DNA of 64,000 bases from Liriodendron chinense (GCA_003013855.2 ML058336.1:186001-250000); one strand, 5' to 3'. Shown: positions 44,293 to 55,925, counted from the first letter of the stretch. The notes: generated from the letters alone by a model not told the origin. A program made the numbers and translations.

Positions 44293-44691
44293 CTAAGTAT
44301 GCAGATGCCCAGAGTGAAAGAGAGTTTGATGAGAGTAAAGGTTTCATTGACACACACACACACAAAAAGGATAAACATGAAGCAGTTACAACAGTGCTTG
44401 ATCCTGACTCCCTGCTTTCTTTATTTTGGAGGCTTTCCTGAAGACTCCAACATCTCTGCTGACAAATTGATTCGGATGTGGATAGCAGAAGGATTCGTGC
44501 AGAGAAGAGAAGTAGAAGAAATGGAGGACATCTCAACATCTCCGCTCTGTGTTGCACTTCTATAAGGAGAGATCTGTGTTGAACTGCAGTGAGGAGAGTG
44601 ACATGCCGGAGAAACTGCCATCGCAAATCTTCAGTGGACCTTTTAGATGCGTCTCCAAAGCGAAAAACTCACTAGTCTCCCTCACGAAATT
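44292..44691 (+). pseudogene. NLR pseudogene 2: C-terminal part after the ERF insert
   Basis: Homology to NLR 1 resumes immediately at GCTAAGTATGCAGATGC (44293-, the AKYADAQ motif of RNBS-B), is lost over about 95 bases, then continues with CFLYFGGFPEDSNIS, LIRMWIAEGFVQRR and the beginning of the LRRs (ACTCACTAGTCTCCCT). It ends at a LINE-like tail at 44692. There is no open frame through the whole part. Confidence 0.85.
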
Positions 44692-44778
44692 TCTAGGGTC
44701 CGCTTGTAGGACGTAGGCCCAGTCTGTGAGTCTGTGTAGTTATCTCCCCGTGTTAATAAGATTTTCCTTTCAAAAAAA
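44692..44778 (+). mobile_element. Possible 5'-truncated LINE, 3' tail only
   Basis: CCCCGTGTTAATAAGATTTT then CCTTTC and 14 A. Same plan as 3464-3553. Its insertion would explain why the LRRs of NLR 2 stop here. Confidence 0.4.
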
Positions 44779-44927
44779 AAAAAAAAGTAATGCACGTGAC
44801 TTAGAAAGAACTGTTTTAGCAGGTTATTTATTTTGTATTGTTAACACATTTAAGATTGAATCGGCCTGCATTTTAGGGGCGCAGATCAGCTAGACCCACT
44901 GGGACTAGCACAAGGGGTGGTTTGTAT

Positions 44928-45452
44928 GGGCGCGAATTTCCTGCGAAAGCCTTGTGGAGGGAGTTCCTGCGCTGGTAACCAAGGTCGGGCCCAAAGTGAT
45001 GTTTTGTTATAAATCCACCCCGTCCATCCGTTTTAGGAGCTCATTTTAGGAGATGAGAACAAAAATGAACCGGATCCAAGACTAAGTGGGCCGAAAACGT
45101 GAGGATCGAACGTCCACAGTTGAAATATTTGTGGAGCCACAGGAGTTTCGAATTAGGATAATATTTGTGTTTCCAGTTCATCCCAGTATTAGTGTAGTTT
45201 TGAACGGTATGGATGTCATATAAACATCACTGTGGACCCCAGGGAGGTTTCAACGGTAGTAATTTACCTATCCACCTTTTCCTTTAGTTCGGCCCACTTG
45301 AGTCTTGGATCCGGTTCATTTTTGTTTTGGTGTCCTAAAATGAGCTTCCAAAAACGGATGGACGGGGTGGATTTATCAAAAAACATCACTATGGGCCCCA
45401 CCTTAGTTCCCAGCGCAGGAACTTCCTGGGCTTTCGCAGGAAATCCGCGCCC
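44928..45452. mobile_element. MULE-type palindromic MITE with near-perfect 9-bp TSD
   Basis: Ends GGGCGCGAATTTCCTGCGAA and TTTCGCAGGAAATCCGCGCC. The flanks GGTTTGTAT (44919-44927) and AGTTTGTAT (45453-45461) agree at 8 of 9. The interior is the family A palindrome (CACCCCGTCCATCCGTTTT with AACGGATGGACGGGGTGG). It links family A to Mutator-type transposition. Confidence 0.85.
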
Positions 45453-45461
45453 AGTTTGTAT

Positions 45462-45892
45462 TCTCTGTGGGCCCACCATGATGTATGTGTTTTATCCACG
45501 CTGTCCTTCCATTTTCCATCTTATTTTAAGGCAGGAGCCCAAAAATGAGACAGATCCAAATCTTACGTGGGCACAGCACAGAAAAACAGTGGGGATTAAT
45601 GCTTACCTGTGAAAACTTTTTAGGGGCCACAGAAGTTTGGTATCAAGCTGATAATTGTTTTTTACTTTCATCTAGGTCTATGTGGCCTTATCAAGAGGTT
45701 GGGTAGCAAATAAACATTACAGTGGGCCTTGGGAAGATTTTAATGGTGGAAGTTCAATCCCCACTGTTTTCCTGTGGTGTGGTCCACCTGAGATTTGGAT
45801 CTGTCTCATTTTTGGGCTCGTTCCTCAAAATAAGATGGAAAAATGGATGGAGGGCGTGGATAAGACACATACATCATGGTGGGGCCCACAGA
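45462..45892. mobile_element. Palindromic MITE (family A), well preserved
   Basis: Ends CTCTGTGGGCCCACCATGAT and TCATGGTGGGGCCCACAGAG are perfect inverted repeats except one base. It follows the previous element directly. No clear TSD. Confidence 0.8.
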
Positions 45893-46198
45893 GATTTGAA
45901 ACAACTCCTTGGGACTAGATGATCCACGCCCGCATTTTAGTAAGAAGATATAATCAATGTGGCCCACCCCATGAAAGTGTTAGATGTTGCACGGTTGACT
46001 TTGGCTCTCTGATCTGGCTGACCCATTCAAGGTTTGAACGCAGTGGAGGCTCTACCTTGGTTCGGACACCCACCAAAGTTCACCCTGGTTGGACAATACG
46101 AACTTTAAAGATTGCTCGAGTTTAATTACGTGCATCCGCCTAGTAGGGTGCACTTGATGACCGGAATGGATTGACATATACACAACTCTGGACCTTTC
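45893..46198. other. Unassigned sequence
   Basis: Short spacer with no coding motif; ends at the terminal repeat of the next element. Confidence 0.3.
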
Positions 46199-47310
46199 GG
46201 CCCGTTTGGATACCACCAAGTAAGTTGCTTTTCTTGCTGACGGCAGCAGTTAAGTAACTTATTTGAGATAAGTTAGTTTGGCTAATAGATAATTATCATT
46301 ACTTGTTTGCTCAATTTCAGTATTTTTTTTTTATTTTTTGCTTTTTCACCGTTTCACCAACCACTGAAATGAGAGGTGTGCGTCCATAGCTGCTGCAAAC
46401 AGTGATGATTCACGTGGAAACTGCCCAACCTACGTTGACCATCCAACATGTTGGGCCACTGCGATGTATTTGACCCACGCCGTCTATCAGTCAGATCTAA
46501 ACCTCGGGTGGATCCCACATCAAGAAGCATCATATCTAAACCTCAGGTGGACCCCACATCAGGAAGCAACAGTGATAATTATGGCACCGTCGAAACCTCC
46601 TTGAGCCCGGCATAATGTGTTTAACTCATGCCATTCATATGTTTTTCCAACTAGTTTTGGATGGCCCACTGGGTAATGGGGCCACATGGTACATGAAATC
46701 TACACCGTCCACCTTTGTTGGTCCAGTCCAAAAACGAAACAGAATCCAATCTTAGATAGACCGCGCCTCAGGAAAGAGTGGTCATTGATGCCCACCATTG
46801 GTCGGCCCTAATGATGAGCAGCCCACATCCAAGGCAGGCCATGCATGATGACGGCCTACATTAGAGGTGGGCCCCACATTTGGGATGGTCCACATTAAAG
46901 GTAGCTCCACATGATGGGCAGTGGATATTGATGATGGGCCCACTTGATCAATGACCAACATCAAAGGTGGACCCTACATAATGAATGGTGCACACTAAAG
47001 GTGGGGCCATAATCATCAATGGACCACATCCAAGGTGGGTCCCACATGATAGACTACCCACATCAAAGATGGTGCCTACACAATTTACAATCCACGCCAA
47101 AGGTTGGCCCCAAATGATGGATGGTGGATGTGTAGGGACCAAACAGACTCGAGGGATAATTATTTATTATGTTGGAAACAAACATACTTTTCTACTTTTT
47201 GGTTGATAAGCATGTTGTTTATCAAACATACTTATTTGCTAATTAAGTAGAAACCAAGATAAGTTACTAAAAGGCATAAGTAGCTTATCTAAGTTACAAT
47301 CCAAACGGGC
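46199..47310. mobile_element. TIR element with GGCCCGTTTGGAT ends
   Basis: GGCCCGTTTGGAT (46199-46211) and ATCCAAACGGGC (47299-47310) face each other, and TAAGTTGCTTTTCTTGCTG/AAGTAACTTA words near the left are answered by TAAGTTACT and GTAGCTTATCTAAG near the right. The middle holds the 34-bp minisatellite. This terminus is common in plant MITEs. No transposase, no clear TSD. Confidence 0.6.
46821..47127. repeat. Degenerate 34-bp minisatellite, about nine units
   Basis: Units follow the pattern CCACATCAAAGGTGGCCCCA plus CATGATGGATGG. The vocabulary is that of the family A arms, so it may have grown from one. Confidence 0.65.
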
Positions 47311-47839
47311 TACATGTCATTTGGCCTGGATCGGCAAAACATGGCCTCCATTAGCCCAAAAATCAAGGTCATGCCCTTTCAGCTAAGGACAATAGTTTTT
47401 CAAGTACCTTCGAAGTGAGGCACAGCCAAGTAAAAGGTCTTAACATCTTAGCAATCCTTGGCATGAATGAGACGTGTTTAGCAGGAACCAACTTGTACCA
47501 ATTTTTGTATAAGGATATGGTTCTTGTGTTACATACAATTGATCTCATGGATCAACTTAGTAAAAGGCCCAAAATCTTCAATTACCATTTAAAAAATGCA
47601 ACTATTTTATATGGGATAATTTTGGGGGATCCATGGAGACCGTGATTTGGCCCGATTGATGGACGGATTACATTACTTTGGCCCCACTAGGGTTGAGGTT
47701 CCATGGTACTAATAAGCAGATTGCCTGTAGCTGCAGGGATATCTTGTGGCAGGATGGGCCCAACCGCTGCCTAAGTATCATACTTCAACGTCTTCATGAG
47801 AAGTCGCGCGACTGAGGAATGATTCCCGCAGAAATGCTA
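47311..47839. other. Unassigned sequence
   Basis: A 76-codon plus ORF (47415-47645) has no recognisable domain and no copy elsewhere in the window. Confidence 0.3.
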
Positions 47840-47871
47840 TGTGGGGCCAGGGACGATGTGTACCTTATATT
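47840..47871. repeat. Left end of a family A MITE split by the copia element
   Basis: TGTGGGGCCAGGGACGATGT then TACCTTATATT. The MITE continues at 50641 with ATATCTACTACATCCATTAG. Confidence 0.6.
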
Positions 47872-48526
47872 TGTCGGTGTCTTGCCTTCAATCTTGGACA
47901 CCAGGGGGTGTTTGACGCCCGATGAGTTTGGGTCGGGCGCCCGCCCAAGGACACTTGGGCTGGCTTCTAAAAATCTAAATTGCTGAACTGTTTCTGGACT
48001 GTAGGTGAAAGGACGGGCACCTGACGGGGAACTTGGTTGGATTTTTGCTGGAACTCTTTGGACGGATTTTGAATTTGTCGGGTGCCCGACGATGCGTAGA
48101 TTGTTAAATTGGTTCTACGATTTTGCGCGGGATTTATTTCTAATTCCTAGTTTCTTCTTATTTAAGGAGTGTAATACGTGAATTAGGTATCCTAGATCCA
48201 CAAGGGTTGAGAGAGAAGGAGTTCTAAGGTGAGAGAAAGAGCTTAAGAGGAAGGGCTACGTTGGTTTTCTTCTTGTCGAGCTTGGGTTTTCTCTTATGGG
48301 CTTGGATCCGGTGTAAGTTTTTCTTCATGCTCTTGTAACTTCTTATTCATAGTGGATTGATATTGCTTTATGCCATGGTTTTTTACCGGTGTGGGGTTTT
48401 TGCACGTAAAATTCGGATTACTTCTTGTGTGTGTTAATTTGTTTGGTTGATTGCATTGTGGTTTGTTCCTCATCTGATTTATCCTCGCTCACGTCCGCTG
48501 CCGGGCCGATCGCCTGTATCCCAACA
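47872..48526 (+). repeat. 5' LTR of the copia element
   Basis: Begins TGTCGGTGTCTTGCCTTCAA, ends GCCTGTATCCCAACA. It contains the GC-rich CGGGCGCCCG-type palindromes and TTATTTAAGGAGTGTAATAC, a TATA-like region. Confidence 0.92.
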
Positions 48527-48529
48527 AAG

Positions 48530-48541
48530 TGGTATCAGAGC
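48530..48541 (+). other. tRNA-iMet primer binding site of the copia element
   Basis: TGGTATCAGAGC, three bases after the LTR end; complementary to initiator-Met tRNA. Confidence 0.9.
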
Positions 48542-48581
48542 GAACGTTTGGAGGTAGATTGGAATCTGAGAAGTGGTATCA

Positions 48582-49408
48582 ATGGCGTCTTCAAGCATGA
48601 GATTCGACATAGAGAAGTATTCGAAGAAAAACAATTCTGAACTTTGGAAGTTGAAGATGAATGGCCTTCTAGTTTAGCAAAGGCTACAAGATACGCTCTT
48701 TGAAAAGCGACTGGAAGCTATGGAATAAGAAGAGTGGAAGATGATTAATGAAAAAGCCAATGTCTCAATCCAATTGTGCCGAGTAGATGAGGTCCTGTAC
48801 AACATCATGAAAGAGAAAACTATGGCGAAAACATGGGCGAAGTTGGAGAAAATTTACGAGAAAAAATCTCTAAAAAAATCACATATATTTGAACTTCAAT
48901 TGTATAATCTAAGGATGACAGAGGGGACCAATGTTGAGGTCCACATCAACAATTTCAATAAGCTCATTTGTAAGTTGATGAATGTAGATGAACCGATGAA
49001 GGATGAGGATCCAGCATTTATCCTGTTGAATTCTCTTCCAGATTCATATGAGTCGTTCAAGGACTCATTGTGCACAGGTAGGGAGACCATCGGCATGAAG
49101 ACTGTTATTTCAACCCTTCAGTTGAAGGTGATCAGAAAGAAAAACGACGGCATTGGTCCTTTTACAGACGAGGCACTGGTTATGAGGGGGAGAAATTCTG
49201 AGCGAAGTGGAGGATCTTCTTCATCGATATCTAAATCAAATGGCAAGGGGAAGAGCAACGTGAGATGCTGGAATTGTGGGGAAGAAGGGCACGTAAAGAG
49301 GGACATTTGTCCGAATCTCAAGGCAAAGCAAGAGAAATCAGGAGATTCTTCTAAGGGGTTAATACCACGAAATCCATGGAGGATGAGTGTGATGTTTTTG
49401 ATGTATTG
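48582..49408 (+). pseudogene. copia gag
   Basis: MASSSMRFDIEKYSKKN start at 48582, then SELWKLKMNGLL, TAG about 48675 and TAA about 48726 (both where related elements have sense codons), then an open stretch with TWAKLEKIYEKKS, LRMTEGTNVEVHINNFNKL and LLNSLPDSYESFKDSL, all typical of the UBN2/gag family. The zinc knuckle is CWNCGEEGHVKRDICP, which has five rather than four residues before the last Cys. Confidence 0.88.
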
Positions 49409-49429
49409 ACTATATTCGATATAAGGTCT

Positions 49430-49891
49430 CTCGGTAGAGAGTGACTCTTGGATTCAGGTGCATCATGTCACGTATGTCTTGATCAGAGTTCTTTCATGAC
49501 ATATAAGATGTATGATGGAGGATCGGCGTTTTTGGGGGGATGGCTACGCCCGCACGGTGGTAGGTATTGGTTCAGTGCTCATTAAGATGTTCGATGGGGT
49601 CGAACGAATCTTGGAAGATGTGAAGCATGTCCCCATGATGAAGAAGAATGTGATATCTCTTGGTGCACTCGAAGCAAAAGGGTGCAGGTTCATCGCTGTA
49701 ATCGGTATTTTAAAGTGGCAAAGGGAGCACTCATGATGATGAAGATATGGAGGTGTGACAATCTTTATAAGGTGATTAAGAGCACTATTCGTAGTGGAGC
49801 TGTGGGATTGGCAGCGAGATCTACTGTTGCTCGTGTGTGGCATGCGCGCAAGGGCCACATGAGCGGGCATGTGGTGAAGGTGCAGGAATAA
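49430..49891 (+). pseudogene. copia protease and pre-integrase domain
   Basis: DSWILDSGASCHV carries the aspartic protease DSGA. VKHVPMMKKNVISLGALE follows, then VWHARKGHM, the GAG-pre-integrase motif, and a stop. A frame change near 49540 and 49720 breaks it. Everything downstream of the pre-integrase motif is deleted. Confidence 0.82.
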
Positions 49892-50000
49892 GTCGGTGGA
49901 GACACGAGAAGCAATGAAACTATGAAGGAGACGAAGTAGAGATGAATAATGGAGCGTTTGGAGCAGTGGAGTGATTGAAGATTGAAGTCGCGGTGGAGAT

Positions 50001-50640
50001 TGTTGAGGTCTTGCCTTCAATCTTGTACACCAGGGGGTGTCGGGAGCCCGCCCAAGGATACTTGGGCTGGCTTCTAAAAATCTGAATTGTTGAACTATTT
50101 CTGAGCTATAAGGGCCCAACCATTGTTGATCGGGCGCCCGGTGAATGGTCAAGCGCTCGAAATTGGTTGGACTTTTGTTGAAAATCTCTTGACAGATTTT
50201 GAATCTGTCGGGCGTCCGACAGTGCACAGACTGTTAAGTCGATTCCATGGTTTTGCGCAGAATTTGTTTCTAATTCCTGATTTCTTCCTATTTAAGAAGT
50301 GTAATACGTGAATTAGGTATCCTAGATCCGCAAGAGTTGAGAGAGAAAGAACTTGAAAGGAAGGGCTATGTTGGTTTTCCTCTTGGAGAGCTTGAGTTTT
50401 TTCTTTTTTATGGGCTTAGATCCGGTGTAAATTTTTCTTCATGCTCTTGTAACTTCTGATTCATAATGGATTGATGTCGCTTTATGCTGAGGTTTATTAC
50501 CCGTGAGGGGTTTCTCCACGTAAAATTCATATTGCTTATTGTGTGTATTGATTTGTTTGGTTGATTGCATTGTGGTTTATTCTTCGTTTGATTACTTCTT
50601 ACTCTCTTCCATTTCGGGGCCAATCACCTGTATCCTAACA
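50001..50640 (+). repeat. 3' LTR of the copia element
   Basis: Begins TGTTGAGGTCTTGCCTTCAA after the polypurine word CGGTGGAGAT; ends CACCTGTATCCTAACA. Confidence 0.92.
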
Positions 50641-50940
50641 ATATCTACTACATCCATTAGTTTTGCTAGGCCACTTTAGGGCAAAATCCCAAATATAGGA
50701 TGAATCCAAATCTCAAGTGGACCACGCAACACAAAATAGTGGGTCAATGGTTGAAACCTTCCTAGTACCCACCGTGACGTTTATTTTCCATCTAACCTGT
50801 TTTTAAGGTCACATGGATCTGAGTCAAAGATTCGAAGGGAAAACACATATATAACTTCTACGGCCCCAAAGAAGATTTTATTGGTGGGCGTTCAATCCCA
50901 CCATTTTCTATGGTGTTATGTACTGAGCTCTGGATCAGCG
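50641..50940. repeat. Remainder of the family A MITE split by the copia element
   Basis: Continues from 47871 across the insertion; contains CTCAAGTGGACCACGCAACA and the right-half words TCAATCCCACCATTTTCTAT. Confidence 0.6.
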
Positions 50941-50953
50941 TCTCTTTTGGATA

Positions 50954-51499
50954 GCGGATTAGGTGAGACTCCGGCCTCACTTAAGACGGTGCGGCCCTTA
51001 CCATGGGGTTACCATGGGGCCCACCTTGATGTATGTATTATGTATGCAGGCTGTCCATCCGTTTTTATACATCATTTTAGGGCACCATCCCAATAATGAA
51101 CCATATCCAATAATCAGGTGGACCATAACTTAAGAAAAAGTAGTGATTAACCATTAATGGGCCACAAGTTTTGGATCAAGATGATATTTGTTTTTTCACT
51201 TCATCCAAGATTATGTGATCTTATCAATGGACTGGATGGTAAATAAACACTACAGAAACATTAAAGTGCGCCCTAAGAAGTTTTTAATGGTAGGACGGTC
51301 AATCACCACTGTTTCTTATTGCATGGTCCACCTAATAATTGGATCTACTTCATTTTTGGGATAATACCCTAATATGATCTGTCAAAACGGATGGACGGAG
51401 TGGATACATAATATATGCATCAATGTAGGCCCCATGGTAACCCATAGTAAGGGCCGTACCGTCTTGCGGTAGGCCGGGGTCTCACCTACTCAGATCTCT
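50954..51499. mobile_element. Palindromic MITE (family A), long form, complete
   Basis: Starts AGCGGATTAGGTGAGACTCC, continues with GGCCTCACTTAAGACGGTGC and ends with GTAAGGGCCGTACCGTCTTG and GGGGTCTCACCTACT in inverted order. Its right half is the start of the segmental duplication. Confidence 0.75.
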
Positions 51500-52352
51500 C
51501 TTTTTTGGGCTCATTGCCTAGAATGGGCTAGCAAACCGACGAACCGAGTAGATGAGCCACATACATCAGGATGGCCCCATAGAGATTGCGCTTACACTTG
51601 CTCTGTCCGTATTCCTATAGTTGTCCTCCTCTTTGAGTATCTAGGCCAATAACGGTGGAAGCGTATTAGGTGAGACCCGATGTCCAGGTGGGTGGGGCCC
51701 CGACTGGGGGCTCACAGTGATGTCTATACATTAAATCTATGCCGTCCAACAATTTCGAAAGCTCTTTTTAGTGCATGATTCCAAAAATGAAACTTACTCA
51801 AGTCTAAGGTGGACCACACCACAAGAAACAGTCGTGAATGAATCCTCGCCATTAAAAACTTCATGGATTCCACCATAATGTTAATTTGCTAAGGTCACAA
51901 AGACTTAGACAAAGAGACTGCACAAATATCTTCATGGTCCAAAAGTTTTATTGCCCACAAGAAGTTTTTAATGGTCAATTACCACTGTTTCCTGTACTAA
52001 AATCCATCTGCATTTTGGATCTGCTTCATTTTTTGGATCGTAACCTAAAATGAGCTTCCAATACGGATGGGCGGTGTAGATATAGTCAGATACATGACGA
52101 TGGGCCCCACAGTCAGGGTTCCCACCCACTTCGTTGGATCAGGTGTCTCAACAATCAGTTCCTGATAAAGGTAGACTGACCTTATTTTTTTGTGCCAGGG
52201 CACCCAAAGCATTTAAAATTTCAGGAAGGTGCTGGTACGAGATCATATTCAAACGGCATAGCACCATCATCATAAAGGCAAAAGCTAGAAAAATATATAT
52301 AAATGGCAATTTGGTGAGGCGGCAGGAGTTGGTGGGGTCGTCGCTCGGCCAG

Positions 52353-52872
52353 GGAGCGGATTAGGTTAGACGCCGGATCCACCGACGTGGGTGAGAACTT
52401 TGACTGTGGGGCTTACAATGATGTATGTGCCTTAAATCCACATCATCCAACCATTTTAAAAGTTCATTTTAGGGAGGGATCCAGAAAATGAAGCTGATTC
52501 AAATTTTAGGTGGACCACACCACAGGAAATAGCTGTGATTGAGTCCCCACAATTAAAAACTTTGTGGATTCCACAGGAATGTTCATTTTCCATCTAGCCT
52601 GTTGTTAAGGTCAAAAACACATAGATGAAGATACCACACAAATGACATCTTGATCCAAAGCTTTTATGGTCCATAAGAAGATTTTAAAGGTCAATCACCA
52701 CTGTTTCCGGTACTATGGCCCATTTGGAACTGCTTCATTTTTTTTTATCATGCACTAAAATGAGCTTTCAATATCGATGGATGGTGTGGATGTAGTACAT
52801 ACATCACAGTGGGCTCCAGATTCAGGGTCCCACACACTTCGGTGGACACCGGATCTCACCTAATCCGCTCCC
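52353..52872. mobile_element. Palindromic MITE (family A), long form, in duplication copy 2
   Basis: Ends GGGAGCGGATTAGGTTAGAC and GGATCTCACCTAATCCGCTCCC minus its first base. Arms of about 180 bases; non-coding. Confidence 0.8.
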
Positions 52873-53954
52873 GCATGGATTCCAGAGCTTTTATTTATTT
52901 ATATATTTTTCTTCTTCTTTCCTTACTTTATTACGCTCTTTTCTATCTCGTTTTTCTTCTTTCCTTACTTTCTTACTCTATTTTCTATCTCGTTTTTCTT
53001 CACTTTCCTTGCTCCTCTTCCTTTTTTCATTTTCGTCTTCCGTTTCTCCCCTCTTTCCAGATACTCGAAACCCACCCTTCTTCTTGGGTTGTTTGCCGAC
53101 CGGACTTCCACTATTTCGACATTGGATTTAAGAGAAGGAAAAACGCTTTTCTCTTTCTTCTTCTTCTTCCTTTTCTTTTTTTTTTTTTTTTTCCTTCAAT
53201 ATTTTTTTTCACACCTCTTTACTTGATGTATGATTGCCCTTTTTGAAGAAAGATGGAGAAAAAATACAAAGATGGGCTTGATCCAAAACTTCTGTGTCCC
53301 ACAACAAGTTTCGGACGTTCATTCACCACTGTTCCCAGTGGTATAATCCATTTGAGTTTTGAATTTGCTTAATTTTTGGGATTACATCTTAAGATAAGCT
53401 GTGAAAAATGGATGGATCGTGTTGATTACACGGTAAGGTATTACGAGGGCAGATTGCCAGTGAGCCCGAGCACAGAGACGTGGGCTCTGTAGCATCGAGA
53501 TATGGCCGTAACAAATCCACTACATCGATTTGTTTTGAAAGAGCACAACAGGACAGGATTCTAAAAATATGGTAGATTCAAAACCCAGGTTGGTCATACT
53601 GACAAGGGATTTTGGCCAAAGTGGCCCATGTGGAATAGTATTCCACATGAGGAAGAGAGTTTTAAAAAATCCCGGCCTGGCCCTCTTACCACTTTTTGAA
53701 TTTTTAGTAAAATGCCCTTGCTTTGGAACCTAAGTGCCTGTACTGACGTTTGAATGTGGAAGAAGTTTTGTAGCTTTGATCCTGATGCATGTTATAACCA
53801 CCACTTGGTTATTAGGCCAACTGAAAGGTAGAACCAATCCGTTCATCCTCTTTATGGCCCACCATTTCTTTAGAAAGGTAATAATCTTATGTTGATACAA
53901 CCTCTATGTGTCCCACAGACCCCATAAATTATAACGGTAGCCATTGATAGCTAA

Positions 53955-55925
53955 CTATTTTCATGTGGTGTGGTCTACATGATCCGCGAATATGGGTCGT
54001 TAACGTTCTTTAGACCATAGCCTTTCATTAAATTCCAACTTCAATGGACGGAATTAATTTGAGACATACCTCATGGTGGACCCTAGAGACGTGGTCTGAA
54101 GACCCTTTAGGTAGGGTTGGATGCTATCTAATGACCCATTGTTGTTTTCTTAAAACCATTCTTCTTCCTTTTCGAACGTCTTTTGGGGACCCACCATGAC
54201 CCCCTCTGACTGCATTTTCCGACATATGATCATCGCCATTAATTTATCTAGCATATGGGCACTACCAACAACTTCTTCGACTCTAAAATGAGTGTTATTT
54301 TTACTCTAACAACCACATTTCTTACGTATGGAAGACACTGAACGTGGAAGACATTTTGAATTGATTTTTTATTTTATTTTTTGCAAAATAGCATTTTGTT
54401 TAGATGGAAGACACTTTTAGTTGTGAATAGAGGGATATTTACAATTATTGTCGTGGGTGCCTGAGGAGAAGTGATTGTTGGAAGGGATTTGAGGTGGAGA
54501 GAGATGGTTATGGCTGTCATGTGGAAGACAATGAAGGAGATAGAATCTAAATTTTGTAATGTATTGCCTTAGATGAATAGTTATGACAACCTCGACCCTC
54601 AACACATGTCAACCAGTGTCGAGGTTCTCATGTGCTAAGGGTTGAGGTCATCATGTGTTAAGGGTTCGGGTTATCATGTGTCAGGAGTCGAGGTTGTTAT
54701 GTGTTAAGAGTCAGGTCGTGGTTGTAATATATTAAGGGTTTGGTGGTCACATGTTTAAAGCCTAGGTTGTGATGTGTTATGGGTTGAGGTTGTTATGTGT
54801 GATGGGTAAAGGTTATCATATGTTAAGAGTCATGGTTGCCATGTCTTAAGGGTCAAGGAGGTTGACAAGGTGTAGATTATCATGTGTTATGGGTCGGTAT
54901 TGTCATGTGTTAAGGATCGGGGTTGTCATGTCTTAAGCATTATGCCAAAATGGCGTTTTTGCGACAGACCAAGTCCATCGCAAACCCTATCAACTTTGAC
55001 CCTTTACACTTGACGACCTAGACCCTTAACACATGACAACCTCGACCCTTCACACATGACAACCTCGACTCATAACATATGGAGACCTAGACCTTTAACA
55101 TGTGACAACCTATACCCTTAATACATCACAACCACGATCTTAACTCTTAAAAAATGACAACCTAGAAAGAAAAATAAAATAAAAATGACAACCTAGAGCC
55201 TTAACATATGAGAACCTCGACCTTTATCACACGAGAACCTTAACACTGGTTAACATGTGTTAAGGGTCGAGGTTGAAAGAAAAAAGAGGTTGAAATAACT
55301 ATTTGACTAGGGCAATACATTACAAAATTAAGATTCTATCTCCTTCATGGTCTTCAACATGACAACCACACCCATTTCTCTCCACCTCAAATTCTTTTCG
55401 ACAACCATTTCTCCTCACGACACCCACAACAACAATCACGACCATCCCTCAGTTCATAACCAAAAGTGTCTTTCATCTCTAAGAAAAGGCTATTTCACAA
55501 AAAAATAAAATAAAAAATCAATTCAAAATGTATTTTATGTTCATTAACTTCTATCTGTAAGAAATATGGTCGCTAGATAAAAAATAACACTCATTTTTAG
55601 AGTCCTAGAAGTTGTTGCTAGTGCCCATACACCAAAGACATTGATGGCGATGACCGTATGCCGGAAAATTCAGTCGAGGGGGTGGTGGTGGTTCCCTGAA
55701 ATGCATGTTCAAAAAGGAAGAAGGATTGTCTCAGGAAAAAAAACAATGGGTCCTTAAATGTCCTTCAACCCTACCTAAATTGTCTTCGTACCATATCTTT
55801 AGGGTTCACCATGAGGTACGTTTGTAATCAATTTAATCCATTGAAATCAGAATTTGATGAAAGGCCATGGTGCAGAGAATGACCCACATTTGCAGATCAT
55901 GTGGCCCAAAACACAATAGAATCTT
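53955..55925. mobile_element. Giant palindrome with minisatellite arms, copy 2
   Basis: Same plan as 37615-39600, centre near 54970 with the same hairpin GCGACAGACCAAGTCCATCG. Minisatellite blocks at about 54583-54935 and 54990-55275. Substitutions and a few lost units separate the two copies. Confidence 0.8.

Larger units (their letters stand above)
47872..50640 (+). mobile_element. Ty1/copia LTR retrotransposon, internally deleted (2.8 kb)
   Basis: LTRs at 47872-48526 and 50001-50640, TG...CA ends. Flanks ATATT (47867-47871) and ATATC (50641-50645), 4 of 5 identical. Primer binding site, gag, protease and pre-integrase zinc domain remain; integrase catalytic core, reverse transcriptase and RNase H are absent. 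The LTRs differ visibly (at least 40 substitutions and indels), so it is older than the Ty3 element. It may have moved as a non-autonomous gag-only element. Confidence 0.9.

Noticed and set aside
44057..44626. Minus-strand ORF of 189 codons
   Set aside because: Antisense of the AP2/ERF fragment and of NLR 2 remains; the plus-strand reading explains the sequence.
47415..47645. 76-codon ORF as a gene
   Set aside because: No domain, no copy, no promoter signal that I could support.
49544..50227. 227-codon minus-strand ORF
   Set aside because: Antisense of the copia protease region and LTR; no motif.
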